Assembly: GCA_945888325.1 (NCBI GenBank)
Contig: CAMDAC010000004.1
Coordinates: 1 to 64,000 of the forward strand
DNA length: 64,000 nt
Direction of reading: 5' to 3'
Source: Candidatus Sulfopaludibacter sp. SbA3
GTDB lineage: Bacteria > Pseudomonadota > Alphaproteobacteria > Caulobacterales > Hyphomonadaceae
The first letter of the stretch is position 1; each line of letters starts with the position of its first letter. The position numbers were made by a program, and so were the translations under genes. The notes under the pieces are model-generated. The model was not told the DNA's origin. It saw only the letters and a program-made list of their open reading frames with translations, and did not search any database. Below are positions 16,112 through 24,634 of the stretch, in pieces.

Positions 16112-17446
16112 TTACTTCGGGTGAAGCACGACCGGCATCCAGGTATAGCCGCGCACGAAGGCGCCGGACGTATAGGACGGCTCGGCCAGCACTTCGATAT
16201 GGTCGTAGCGGGCCATCAGCTCTTCCCAAAGGATCTTCAGCTGCAGCTCGGCGAGGCGGTTGCCGACGCAGCGGTGGATGCCGAAGCCGAAGGAAAGGTG
16301 CTGGCGGGCGTTCTTGCGGTCGATGATGAAGTCTTCCGGATTTTCCTTCCAGAAGTTGGTGTCGCGGTTGCCCGAGACGTACCACATGGCGATCTGCTCG
16401 CCTTTCTTGATCGTCTTGCCACGGATTGTCACGTCTTCCAACGCGGTGCGGCGCATGAAGGACAGCGGCGTCTGCCAGCGGATCGTCTCCGACACCATGT
16501 TCGGGATCAGCTCCGGATCCGCCTTCAGCTTCTTGTACTCTTCCGGATACTTGTTCAGCGCATAGACCGAGGCGGTCATCGTGTTGCGGCTCGTGTCATT
16601 GCCGCCGACGATCAGCAGGATGACGTTGCCGAGCAGTTCCATCGGCGTCATGTTCTTGGTCTTGTCGCCGTGCGCGAGCAGGCTGATCAGGTCGCCATTC
16701 TCCGCTTCTGCGCCGCGTTGCTGGAACAGGCCCATGAACGTGGTCAGGCACTGCATCATTTCCTGTTTCCACTGCACTTCGCCGCCGGGGCAGATGTCGG
16801 GGTTGTGCATGTTGGTGGCGATGTCGGACCAGCGGGTCAGCTCGCGGCGGCGTTCCTGCGGATAGCCGAACAGGGTGGCGAGCATCATGCCGGTCAGTTC
16901 GATCGAGACGCGGTCGACCCAGTCGAACGGCTCGCCGACCGGCAGCCCGTCAAGCACCGCCTGCGTGCGCGTGCGGATGACGGACTCGTATTCCTTCAGC
17001 ATGTTCGGCGCGACCGCTGGCTGCACGGTCTTGCGCTGCTCGGAATGGCGCGGCTCGTCCATCGCGATGAACATCGGCATCTCGAAATCTTCGAGCGGCG
17101 GGCCAAGGGTGATGCCGCCATACTCCCACGAGGAGGAGAAGCGCTTGTGGTCGGTATCGACCGCCATGATGTCTTCGTAGAGGGTGACTGACCAGTACGG
17201 GCCGACGAAGCTGTCCGGCGTGTAGTGGACCGGGTCTTCCTTGCGAAGGCGCTCCAGGCGGTCCCAGAACTTGCCCTGGCGCCACATCTCCGGATCGACG
17301 ACGTCCAGCGTTTCGAGGGCGAGTTCGGAAGCCGGGCGCACATGGCCGAAGGTCTCGGTATAGCCAGGGTGCATCGGTTCGCGCGGGGTGACTTTCGGGC
17401 GCTCGAGGGCAGGGTGGTTCTCGAAGGAGAAGGTATCGGCAGCCAT
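16112..17446 (-). CDS. Cytochrome P450, CYP153-like (alkane/fatty-acid hydroxylase type)
   Basis: 444 residues from the ATG at 17444-17446, preceded by CCGGAGG. The P450 landmarks are present: I-helix GGNDTSRN near residue 257, ExxR in SETIRWQTPL near 297, and the heme-binding loop FGFGIHRCVGNRLAELQ near 390. WQTPLSFMRRTALED, MWYVSGNRD and the heme loop closely resemble soluble bacterial CYP153 enzymes, which hydroxylate the terminal carbon of medium-chain alkanes and fatty acids. No ferredoxin or ferredoxin reductase gene is adjacent, so electron-transfer partners must be elsewhere. The CYP153 assignment comes from remembered motifs. Confidence 0.85.
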   Translation of the reverse strand: MAADTFSFENHPALERPKVTPREPMHPGYTETFGHVRPASELALETLDVVDPEMWRQGKFWDRLERLRKEDPVHYTPDSFVGPYWSVTLYEDIMAVDTDHKRFSSSWEYGGITLGPPLEDFEMPMFIAMDEPRHSEQRKTVQPAVAPNMLKEYESVIRTRTQAVLDGLPVGEPFDWVDRVSIELTGMMLATLFGYPQERRRELTRWSDIATNMHNPDICPGGEVQWKQEMMQCLTTFMGLFQQRGAEAENGDLISLLAHGDKTKNMTPMELLGNVILLIVGGNDTSRNTMTASVYALNKYPEEYKKLKADPELIPNMVSETIRWQTPLSFMRRTALEDVTIRGKTIKKGEQIAMWYVSGNRDTNFWKENPEDFIIDRKNARQHLSFGFGIHRCVGNRLAELQLKILWEELMARYDHIEVLAEPSYTSGAFVRGYTWMPVVLHPK

Positions 17447-17563
17447 GGAAAATCCTCCGGTGTCTGGCCCATCTGCGGGGCGATTGAACATTCCGGATTC
17501 TATTTATCACACCCCGTTTCACAAATCCATGACGCCTGCGTCATTTTTGTGAGATTGCGCAGG

Positions 17564-18052
17564 TCAGGCCGGCAGGCGCTCGGCTCTGGCGTCCCGCAGC
17601 GCGCTGCGCAGGCGGCTCGCGAGGCTCTTGCGTTCATCCACCGTGAGGAACCGGCCGATCACCCAGGCGGTGCGGCCGTGCTCGATTCGCAGCCAGCTCG
17701 TGGAGGTCAGCGGTTCATCCAGCTCGACCCGGGCAAAGGCCGCCGGTACTTCGGCAATCTTCTCCCGCCCCTTGGCGTCCAGGTGGCGCATGCGGATCTG
17801 GCGGGCGGTGACGGTGATATGGGTCTGTTCGCGCAGTTTCCGGAAGGAGAGGCGGAACGCCAGCCAGATCGCCAGCATGTCCAGCCCGAAGAAGACGAGA
17901 ATGGGCGCTGCACCCATCGACCAGAACATCAGGCCAGTCAGGAAGAACACCACCGCCACGATGGCCATACCGATGGCAAACCCGCGCTCGCTGAGGGAGC
18001 GGTTGGGGGTCAGGGTCGCGTCCAGGTAGATCGTTTCGGCCGGCTCGGTCAT
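17564..18052 (-). CDS. DUF2244 membrane protein
   Basis: 162 residues. Two adjacent transmembrane helices (AIGMAIVAVVFFLTGLMFW and ILVFFGLDMLAIWLAFRLSF, residues 26-67) are followed by a soluble C-terminal domain with SWLRIEHGR near residue 120. This is the DUF2244 layout, frequent in alphaproteobacteria, often near nth or cytochrome oxidase assembly genes. Function unknown. It diverges from nth with a 44-base gap. Confidence 0.85.
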   Translation of the reverse strand: MTEPAETIYLDATLTPNRSLSERGFAIGMAIVAVVFFLTGLMFWSMGAAPILVFFGLDMLAIWLAFRLSFRKLREQTHITVTARQIRMRHLDAKGREKIAEVPAAFARVELDEPLTSTSWLRIEHGRTAWVIGRFLTVDERKSLASRLRSALRDARAERLPA

Positions 18053-18096
18053 GCCTTTCGACCTAGCACGCCCTTGCGCCGGAAAAAGGGCGCTCT

Positions 18097-18822
18097 ATGC
18101 CTCACCCGATGGCCAAGGCGACGCACCCGAAATCCAAGTTCACCCGCGCGAAAGCCGCCGAGCTGTTCGCGGCCCTCGCGGCCGACCGGCCGGACCCGCG
18201 CACGGAACTGGACTTCGTCAACCCCTTCACCCTGGTCGTCGCCGTCGCCCTCTCGGCGCAGGCGACGGACGTGGGGGTCAACAAGGCCACGAAGAAGCTG
18301 TTCGCCGTGGCCGACACGCCGGAGAAGATGCTGGCGCTGGGGGAAGAGGGCGTCGCCGCCTATATCAAGACCATCGGCCTCTGGCGGAACAAGGCGAAGA
18401 ACGTCATCGCCCTCAGCCGCAAGATCCTCGAGGAGTTCGGCGGCGAAGTCCCCCGCACGCGCGACGAACTGGTGACCCTGCCGGGCGTCGGCCGGAAGAC
18501 TGCCAACGTGGTGATGAACGAAGCCTTCGGGGAGCCGACGATTGCGGTCGACACCCACATCTTTCGCGTCTCCAACCGCACCGGCCTCGCCCCCGGCAAG
18601 ACACCGGACCATGTCGAAGCGGGCCTCGAACGCATCACGCCCATCGAGTTCAAGAAGGGCGCCCACCACTGGCTGATCCTGCACGGCCGCTATGTTTGCA
18701 AGGCCCGCACCCCGGAATGCTGGCAGTGCGCCATCAGCCATCTGTGTGCGTACAAACCAAAGACACCGGACCCGGCGACGATGGGGAAGCTGGGGCCAAG
18801 GGGGCCACGCAAAGTGCCATGA
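18097..18822 (+). CDS. nth: Endonuclease III
   Basis: 241 residues; ATG at 18097 is preceded by AAAGGG six bases upstream. The helix-hairpin-helix LPGVGRKTANVV (catalytic Lys) and VDTHIFRVSNR (catalytic Asp) are intact, and the C-terminal CKARTPECWQCAISHLC supplies the C-X6-C-X2-C-X5-C [4Fe-4S] site. The enzyme removes oxidised pyrimidines and nicks the abasic site in base excision repair. A long hairpin (18835-18872) follows the stop codon. Confidence 0.95.
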   Translation: MPHPMAKATHPKSKFTRAKAAELFAALAADRPDPRTELDFVNPFTLVVAVALSAQATDVGVNKATKKLFAVADTPEKMLALGEEGVAAYIKTIGLWRNKAKNVIALSRKILEEFGGEVPRTRDELVTLPGVGRKTANVVMNEAFGEPTIAVDTHIFRVSNRTGLAPGKTPDHVEAGLERITPIEFKKGAHHWLILHGRYVCKARTPECWQCAISHLCAYKPKTPDPATMGKLGPRGPRKVP

Positions 18823-18834
18823 GACTCCCTCTCC

Positions 18835-18872
18835 CTCGGTCAGGGCCATCGCTTATGATGGCCCTGACCGAG
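18835..18872 (+). terminator. Strong hairpin after nth
   Basis: A perfect 16-bp stem, CTCGGTCAGGGCCATC and its complement at 18857-18872, with a 6-base loop. It lies 12 bases after the nth stop. There is no T-tract, so it may end transcription inefficiently, protect the 3' end, or belong to a repeat family. Confidence 0.6.
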
Positions 18873-18904
18873 AGGGGGTAAAAGTCATGAATTCGGTCGT
18901 TTTC

Positions 18905-19300
18905 TGCAGATACTTGGACGGAGGTGTTGCGCAAGGTCTGGAGGCCGATGGCGTAACGTCCTGAGAGGAATGTACCTTATTCTGTCGCAGCCGCGTTTAT
19001 TGTAGGCATGAGTCCTCCCATTCCGTCGCCAGAGGGTCTCATCCGGTTGCAGGCTTTGCATTCCTGATATCGATTCCTTCTCATTGATTCTCATTTTTTA
19101 TCACTTGGTATCGGTTCTTTCTCGCCTTCTCTCGGGGATGTCGGATTTCGGCCTATGGCCTCTATCCGGCCTACGGTGTGGGGATATGCGGAGTAAAACC
19201 CGGCGCGGAGGGGTGTGGCGCAAGGTTTCCGGAGAAATCTTTCAGGCGCTTGATGCGTCTACGGAATTTTTCCGGGAAGAGGCGGATCTTGTTGCACAAG
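18905..19300. repeat. Dispersed intergenic repeat, copy A
   Basis: About 395 bp that align along their whole length, with few gaps, to 42725-43115. Best-conserved blocks are GGAGGTGTTGCGCAAGG (18920-18936), the run around GCAGGCTTTGCAT, ATTTTTTATCACTTGGTATCG, a hairpin core (TCGGAT-N3-GGCC-N3-GGCC-N3-ATCCG, 19141-19168) and GCGGAGGGGTGTGGCGCAAG. The GGAGG-TGT-GCGCAAG motif recurs three times inside the unit in degenerating form. It sits between convergent genes. No protein family is recognised in it. Confidence 0.8.
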
Positions 19301-19342
19301 ATTCGCCCGGTTTGAGTCCGGTACGAAGGCCGTGCGCAATTG

Positions 19343-19364
19343 CCCTTCTCCCAAAGGAGAAGGG
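19343..19364 (-). terminator. Hairpin after the ATP-grasp gene
   Basis: A 9-bp stem, CCCTTCTCC (19343-19351) with GGAGAAGGG (19356-19364) and a 4-base loop, directly 3' of the minus-strand stop codon at 19367. It is the usual position for a terminator, though no T-run follows on the minus strand. Confidence 0.5.
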
Positions 19365-19366
19365 GC

Positions 19367-20242
19367 TCAAGCCGTCAAACGCCGCTCAACACCTGCCGCC
19401 AGCCGCTCGCCCAGTTCCGGTCCCTCGATGGGGTAGAGATACGGCTCGATCACTTCCAGTTCCATCAGCAGCAGCCCGCCCTCCGCGCCGCGCAGCATGT
19501 CCACGCGGCCGTAGAGCGGCGCCTCGTCCAGCGTGCCAATGATTGCGCGCGCCGCGGCGAGGTCGTCCGCTGACGGATCAATCTTCTCTTCGCGCCCGCC
19601 ATAGGTGGACTGGATGCGGTAATCTCCCGGCTGCGCGCGCTTGATCAGGGCGTGGCAGAAGTCGCCGTCGATGAAGATGAAGGAAAGCTCGCCCTCGGTC
19701 TGGATCATCGGCAGGAAGGGCTGCGCCATCATGGCATGCGGCATCGCCGGGACCGGCTCGCCGCGTTTCACCCGGTGCTGGTCCTTCGCGCCGGCGCCGA
19801 CCTGGCGCTTGAACACGACATCATCCGCGCCGAGCGTATCGAACGCCGCCTTCGCCGCCGCCTCGCTGCAATTGTCCAGCCAGAGCGTCGGGATCAGTTT
19901 GGCGCCCTTGGTTTCCAACTCCCGCAGATAGGTCTTGCGGCTGTTCCAGCGCACCAGCGCCGAGCCGTTGAACAGGCGCGTCTGGCTCTCGATCCGCTCC
20001 AGCGCGGCAAGGAACTCGTCCAGCCGGTCCCAATAGTCCCAGGTCGTGCCGATGATGGCTGCTTCATAGGCGCTCCAGTCGGCCTTGGGATTGTCCCAAG
20101 CCACATCCTCGACCCGGTATCCGCGTGCCTCGAAGGGGCTGCGCAGGGCGTCCATCATGTTGTCATGCTCGAAAGCATCGGTGCGGCGGATGGGCGAGCC
20201 GGGCAAGGTGACGCGGCTTGCGAGGTAGGCGATCTTTTTCAT
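19367..20242 (-). CDS. ATP-grasp family protein (glutathione synthetase/RimK-like)
   Basis: 291 residues from the ATG at 20240-20242 (MKKIAYLASRVTLPGSPIRR). Features of the ATP-grasp fold are the DDVVFKRQVGAGAKDQHRVKR segment (nucleotide-binding lysine and Gly loop), EGELSFIFIDGDFCHALIKR, and a C-terminal metal-binding LMELEVIEPYLYP. The early IGTTWDYWDRLDEF stretch resembles uncharacterised glutathione synthetase-like proteins found in many proteobacteria. It probably ligates an acid to an amine with ATP; substrates unknown. Divergent from adenosine kinase with a 91-base gap. Confidence 0.8.
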   Translation of the reverse strand: MKKIAYLASRVTLPGSPIRRTDAFEHDNMMDALRSPFEARGYRVEDVAWDNPKADWSAYEAAIIGTTWDYWDRLDEFLAALERIESQTRLFNGSALVRWNSRKTYLRELETKGAKLIPTLWLDNCSEAAAKAAFDTLGADDVVFKRQVGAGAKDQHRVKRGEPVPAMPHAMMAQPFLPMIQTEGELSFIFIDGDFCHALIKRAQPGDYRIQSTYGGREEKIDPSADDLAAARAIIGTLDEAPLYGRVDMLRGAEGGLLLMELEVIEPYLYPIEGPELGERLAAGVERRLTA

Positions 20243-20333
20243 GGCCGCGCCTCTAACCGCCTCCGGGCCTTGTGTCCACGGGCGCGCTCTGGCAAGGCGC
20301 GCGTCGGTATCCGGCAGCAAGGGCGAGACCAGA

Positions 20334-21332
20334 ATGAGCGGTGCGAAGTACGACGTCGTCGGCATTGGAAATGCCATCGTGGATATTTTGGCAAGCGCTG
20401 ATGATGCCTTCCTCGCTCAGCATGGCATAGCCAAGGATGCGATGAACCTGATCGAGGAACCGCGCGCCGAAACGCTGACGGCGCTCGCCCGCAACCCGGT
20501 CATCACCTCCGGCGGCTCGGGTGCCAATACGATTGCCGGGCTCGCCAGATTCGGCGCCTCAGCCGCCTACATCGGCAAGATTGCCGAGGATGACCTCGGC
20601 CACCAGTTCATGCGCGAGATGATGGCGACCGGGGTGCCGTTTCACACGCGCCCGCTGACCCAAGGCCCCGCGACGGCGCGCTGCATCATCTTCGTCAATG
20701 ACGAGGGCGCGCGCAGCATGAACACCTTCCTCGGTGCGTCGGTCCTGTTTTCGAAAGAAGACGTCGATGCCCAGATGGTGCGTGACGGGGGCATCCTCTA
20801 TCTGGAGGGCTATCTGTTTGACAAGGACGAGGCGAAAGCCGCCTTCGTTCACGCCGCCGAGATTGCCAAGGCTGCCGGCCGCAAAGTCGCGGTCACGATG
20901 TCTGACAGTTTCTGCGTCGGACGCCACCGGGCCAGCTTCCGTCAACTGGTGCGCGGCTATGCCGACATCGTGTTTGCGAATGAGGCGGAACTGCTCTCCC
21001 TTTACGAAACGGACGACTTCGGCAAAGCCCTCGACGCCCTGCAGGCCGATTGTGCGGTCGCGGCCGTCACGCGCAGCGAAAAAGGCTCAGTTGTCATCGG
21101 CGATGGCGCGCCGATAGCGGTTCCGGCAGAGCCCGTTGCTAAAGTCGTGGATACGACAGGCGCCGGTGATCAGTACGCGGCCGGCGTCCTGTTCGGCATC
21201 GCGCGCGGCCTGCCGCTCGCAAACTGCGCCCGCCTTGGCCACATTGCAGCGGCGGAAGTGATCTCGCATTTCGGTCCGCGCCCGGAGCAATCCTACAAGA
21301 CGCTGGCAGAGAAAGCCGGCATCTTCGCCTAG
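20334..21332 (+). CDS. Adenosine kinase, PfkB family
   Basis: 332 residues from the ATG at 20334. The PfkB signatures are present: GIGNAIVDILA at the N-terminus, the substrate loop TSGGSGANTIAGLARFG near residue 57, and DTTGAGDQYAAGVLFG near 275 with the catalytic Asp. Sequence style matches bacterial adenosine kinases (TMSDSFCVGRHR, FANEAE). It would phosphorylate adenosine to AMP for purine salvage. Its TAG stop shares the CTAG tetranucleotide with the stop of the convergent isomerase gene. Confidence 0.88.
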   Translation: MSGAKYDVVGIGNAIVDILASADDAFLAQHGIAKDAMNLIEEPRAETLTALARNPVITSGGSGANTIAGLARFGASAAYIGKIAEDDLGHQFMREMMATGVPFHTRPLTQGPATARCIIFVNDEGARSMNTFLGASVLFSKEDVDAQMVRDGGILYLEGYLFDKDEAKAAFVHAAEIAKAAGRKVAVTMSDSFCVGRHRASFRQLVRGYADIVFANEAELLSLYETDDFGKALDALQADCAVAAVTRSEKGSVVIGDGAPIAVPAEPVAKVVDTTGAGDQYAAGVLFGIARGLPLANCARLGHIAAAEVISHFGPRPEQSYKTLAEKAGIFA

Positions 21333-21919
21333 GCGAGCACCCGCTCCACATAATCCAGGCGGTCGTGACCGAAGAACAGGTCGTCGTCCACAAAGAAGCT
21401 CGGCGCGCCGAACACACCGCGCGCGAGCGCTTCATCGGTCGTGGCTTTCAGCTTTTCCTTGTTCGCCGGATCCGTCGCCAGCGCGCCGACCGCCGCCGCG
21501 TCGAAGCCGTTCGCGGCGCACACCTTCGCCACTTGTCCCATGTCGCCCAGGTCAACCGGGTTCGGTTGGCCCCAAGCTGCCTCGAACAGCGCCGCGATGA
21601 ACCGGCGCTGCTCCGCCGTGTCGGTCATGCCCGTCGTGGCCCGCAACACGCCCAGCGTATTGATCGGGAAGGCGGGGTTCATATGCACCTGGATGCCGAT
21701 ATGCGCGGCGCAGCGCTGCAGGTCGCGGTTCATGTACTTCGCCTTGGCCGGCACGGTGCCCGGCGGCTTGTTGCCGGAGCCTTGCATCACGCCGCCCAGG
21801 AACATCGGCCGGAAGCGCAGCTCAGCGCCCGTGCGCGCCTCGACGCCCAGCGCCACTGGCAGCGCTAGCCAGGCCGTCGGGCTGGTATAGTCGAAGAAAA
21901 ACTCGAAGAATTTTGCCAT
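21329..21919 (-). CDS. 2-hydroxychromene-2-carboxylate isomerase / DsbA-family oxidoreductase
   Basis: 196 residues (MAKFFEFFFDYTSPTAWLAL). It has the DsbA thioredoxin fold but with a Ser/Thr-containing DYTSPTAW in place of CxxC, like kappa-class glutathione transferases and HCCA isomerase. The C-terminal GVFGAPSFFVDDDLFFGHDR is the conserved cis-proline and glutathione-site segment. Family members isomerise aromatic breakdown products with glutathione. Divergent from an HxlR regulator by 59 bases, which probably controls it. Its stop overlaps that of adenosine kinase by four bases. Confidence 0.87.
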   Translation of the reverse strand: MAKFFEFFFDYTSPTAWLALPVALGVEARTGAELRFRPMFLGGVMQGSGNKPPGTVPAKAKYMNRDLQRCAAHIGIQVHMNPAFPINTLGVLRATTGMTDTAEQRRFIAALFEAAWGQPNPVDLGDMGQVAKVCAANGFDAAAVGALATDPANKEKLKATTDEALARGVFGAPSFFVDDDLFFGHDRLDYVERVLA

Positions 21920-21951
21920 CCGGGCGCCCCTACGTTTTGTTTTGGAACTTA

Positions 21952-21975
21952 TGACAAACTGCGCTAGAACTGTCA
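21952..21975. promoter_or_regulatory. Candidate HxlR operator
   Basis: An inverted repeat TGACA (21952-21956) and TGTCA (21971-21975), separated by 14 bases, lies in the 59-base divergent spacer. An overlapping direct repeat ACTTATGA occurs at 21947-21954 and 21975-21982. HxlR proteins bind as dimers to such spaced repeats. Which element is used is not known. Confidence 0.35.
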
Positions 21976-21978
21976 CTT

Positions 21979-22317
21979 ATGAAATGGTCAGAACTTTCAG
22001 ATAACTGGTGCCCGGTCGCGCGCACGCTCTCGGTGGTCGGAGACCGCTGGACGCTGCTCATCCTTCGCGATTGCTATCTCGGCAAATCCAAGTTCGAGGA
22101 ATTCGCCGAATCCAGCGGTATGACGCGCCACATCCTGGCCGAGCGCCTGAAGCGCCTCGTCGAGGAAGGCGTGCTCGAACGCCGCCTCTATTCCAGCGCG
22201 CCGAAACGCTATGACTACGTGCTGACCGAGAAGGGCGAAGAACTTCGCCCGGCCCTGCGCATCATGAAAGACTGGGGCAAGAAACACATGCCCGTGCGTC
22301 GCGAGGCGAAGGCCTAG
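21979..22317 (+). CDS. HxlR-family transcriptional regulator
   Basis: 112 residues. The winged-helix HxlR pattern is complete: WCPVARTLSVVGDRWTLLIL at residues 10-29, FEEFAESSGMTRHILAERLK, then LVEEGVLERRLYS and KRYDYVLTEKGEEL. HxlR proteins often respond to aldehydes, quinones or electrophiles. The divergent isomerase gene, a glutathione-linked enzyme for aromatics, is the natural target; the amidase downstream (74 bases away) may or may not be included. Confidence 0.9.
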   Translation: MKWSELSDNWCPVARTLSVVGDRWTLLILRDCYLGKSKFEEFAESSGMTRHILAERLKRLVEEGVLERRLYSSAPKRYDYVLTEKGEELRPALRIMKDWGKKHMPVRREAKA

Positions 22318-22391
22318 ACCCAGAGCCCTTATCTGGACAGCCGCCCAAAACCGGCGCTCAATGCCCAAAAACCCGGGAGGAGCGCCGCGCC

Positions 22392-23819
22392 ATGAACATG
22401 TCCGATTTCTCGAACCACGATGGTCTCAGTCTCGCGGAACTTGTCCGCACAAGGCAGGTCACGCCCCTCGAACTACTAGACGCCGCGATTGAAAGGATCG
22501 AACGCCACAACCCGGCGCTGAACGCCGTCGTCCACACCGCGTTCGACGAAGCCTGCGAGACCGCCAAAGGCCCACTGCCGGAGGGCCCCTTCAAGGGCGT
22601 GCCTTTCCTGATCAAGGATCTCGGCCAGCGCGTCAAAGGCTGGCCGCGCACATCGGCGAGTTTCTATGCCGAAGTCGCCGCCGACGCCGACGACAGCGAG
22701 CTGGTGCGCCGGTACCGCGCCGCCGGCCTTGTCCTCGCCGGAAAGACCAACACGCCGGAGTTCGGAATTCCGGGCGTCACCCAGTCTGCCCGCCTCGGCG
22801 CCTGCCGCAATCCATGGAACCCGGATCATGTCTCCGGGGGCTCGTCCGGCGGCGCCGCCGCGTCGGTTGCCTCGGGCATGGTGCCGGTGGCCCATGCCAG
22901 CGACGGGCTGGGATCGATCCGTATCCCGGCGGCGTGCTGCGGCCTTGTCGGCATGAAACCAACGCGTGACCGCAATCCGAATGGCGGCGAGGACACGGAC
23001 CGCGCCATCGGGCTCTCGGTTGATCACGTCGTCTCGCGCACCGTCCGCGACAGCGCGGCCATGCTGGACGCCACCGGCTATCCCGAGCCCGCGAGCCCCT
23101 ATGCCTATCCGTACAAGGAGCGTCCCTATCTTGAAGAAGTCAGCCGCTCGCCCGGCAAGCTGAAGATTTTCTGGTCCGGCGCGACCCCGAGCGGGCGACC
23201 GGTCGATCCGGAAATCCAGTCCGCCCTCGAACGCACGGCAACCTTGCTCGCCGAGCTGGGCCATGAGGTGCGCGAGCAGCCCATCACACTGGACTGGCGC
23301 CAGTTCTACCGGGCCCAGGCGATCGTATCCGGTTCGAACTTCGCCGCCGGCATGGCCCGCATGATCCAGGCGATCGGCCGTGAGCCCGCCGGCGATATCG
23401 GCCCGCTGGCCCGGCGCGGCTATGACCGCGGCCGCGAGATCACTGGTCAGCAGGCGATGTGGGGCTGGCAACAGCTGCGCCTCATGAGCCGGCAGGTGAT
23501 GGCAACTTTCGAAGAGTGCGATGTCCACCTATCGCCGGTGCTCGGTACGGCTGTGCCGCGGGTGGATTGGCTCGATCCGCTCGCGCTCGAAATCAAGGAG
23601 TATGACAAGCGCTCTTCCAAGACCTATCCCTTCACGCCGCCCTACAACATCACCGGCCAACCCTCGCTATCGCTGCCGCTCTGGCAGACGTCCGACGGCC
23701 TGCCGCTCGCCATGATGTTCTCCGGCCGGTATGGCGACGAAGGAACGCTGTACCGTCTCGCGGGACAACTCGAAAAAGAATGTCCGTGGAAGGACAGGAA
23801 GCCGTTTGTCTGGAATTGA
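22392..23819 (+). CDS. Amidase signature-family hydrolase
   Basis: 475 residues; ATG at 22392 (or 22398) after GGGAGGAG. The Ser-cisSer-Lys triad region is clear: FLIKDLGQRVKG near residue 74 (Lys), VSGGSSGGAAASVASG near 152 (cis-Ser), and DGLGSIRIPAACCGLVGMKP near 172 (nucleophile Ser). The C-terminal part PPYNITGQPSLSLPL is typical. The enzyme hydrolyses an amide in the cytoplasm. It is not GatA: no gatB or gatC is adjacent, and the second half is divergent. Substrate unknown. Confidence 0.87.
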   Translation: MNMSDFSNHDGLSLAELVRTRQVTPLELLDAAIERIERHNPALNAVVHTAFDEACETAKGPLPEGPFKGVPFLIKDLGQRVKGWPRTSASFYAEVAADADDSELVRRYRAAGLVLAGKTNTPEFGIPGVTQSARLGACRNPWNPDHVSGGSSGGAAASVASGMVPVAHASDGLGSIRIPAACCGLVGMKPTRDRNPNGGEDTDRAIGLSVDHVVSRTVRDSAAMLDATGYPEPASPYAYPYKERPYLEEVSRSPGKLKIFWSGATPSGRPVDPEIQSALERTATLLAELGHEVREQPITLDWRQFYRAQAIVSGSNFAAGMARMIQAIGREPAGDIGPLARRGYDRGREITGQQAMWGWQQLRLMSRQVMATFEECDVHLSPVLGTAVPRVDWLDPLALEIKEYDKRSSKTYPFTPPYNITGQPSLSLPLWQTSDGLPLAMMFSGRYGDEGTLYRLAGQLEKECPWKDRKPFVWN

Positions 23820-23880
23820 CGAGGTGACCATTGGAGCGGAAGCAAGTGGCGCCAAGCGACGGCTTGCAACAGGGCAGACC

Positions 23881-24624
23881 CTAGACCTGTAGCGGCTTTC
23901 GGCCGAACGCCGCTGTCGCGCATCCGAAAAACAGTTTCCGGCATGCCGTATCAAGGCCTTCGGCGCGCAGATCCGCCGTAAACTGACCCGCATTTCCAAA
24001 CCGCGTGCTGTATTGGCCGATCATCGAGAAGTCCTGTGCGCCGTTCAGGAATACCCGCTCAACCATGGGTAACACTTGTTTGAGGTGGAAAAGATAAAGC
24101 GGACGCAGCGGCCACCCCTTCGGTTCGGAAGCTTCGATCAGGGCAAACGTTCCGCCGGGCTTCAGAACTCTGGCCACCAAGGTCGCCAATCGTTTGTGCT
24201 GCGCGGCATTGAAGGTCTTCAGACCGAACGTGGAAACAAGGAAATCAGCGCTTTCATCCGGGAGCGAGCTGTCCAGGGCATCATCTTCGATGAAGCTGAT
24301 GCGGTGTGCCCGGTGCTGGTGCAAGCGCTCAAGCGCCCGTTTGTGCATGCCGGCTGAAATGTCGATGGCGGTGATGGTGTGAATGTTCGGGGCGGCTTTC
24401 AGCAGGTGCGGCCAGACTTCGCCGGTCCCCGCCATGAGGTCATAACCTTGAAGCGGGCGATCCGCCGGCAGCACAAGAAGCTCTACGCATTGGCGTCTCC
24501 AGCGCTCGGTGAAGCCCATCGAGCAAGCGTAGCTGAAGGCGATGTATTTGCCGGAGCAACGATCAAACAGGTCTTTGAAGTAGGCCGGATCGTAAATGTC
24601 TTGCTGGTCCGGCGCTTTGCTCAT
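23881..24624 (-). CDS. SAM-dependent methyltransferase, UbiE/COQ5-like
   Basis: 247 residues from the ATG at 24622-24624 (MSKAPDQQDIYDPAYFKDLF). Motif I YDLMAGTGEVWP binds SAM, followed by the acidic loop AIDISAGMHKRAL, motif DFLVSTFGLKTF and VLKPGGTFALIE. The arrangement resembles quinone C-methyltransferases, but it is divergent and the substrate is unknown. It starts 10 bases after the hslU stop on the same strand, so it is probably the last gene of the hslV-hslU operon. Confidence 0.82.
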   Translation of the reverse strand: MSKAPDQQDIYDPAYFKDLFDRCSGKYIAFSYACSMGFTERWRRQCVELLVLPADRPLQGYDLMAGTGEVWPHLLKAAPNIHTITAIDISAGMHKRALERLHQHRAHRISFIEDDALDSSLPDESADFLVSTFGLKTFNAAQHKRLATLVARVLKPGGTFALIEASEPKGWPLRPLYLFHLKQVLPMVERVFLNGAQDFSMIGQYSTRFGNAGQFTADLRAEGLDTACRKLFFGCATAAFGRKPLQV

Positions 24625-24634
24625 GCTGGTCAGC

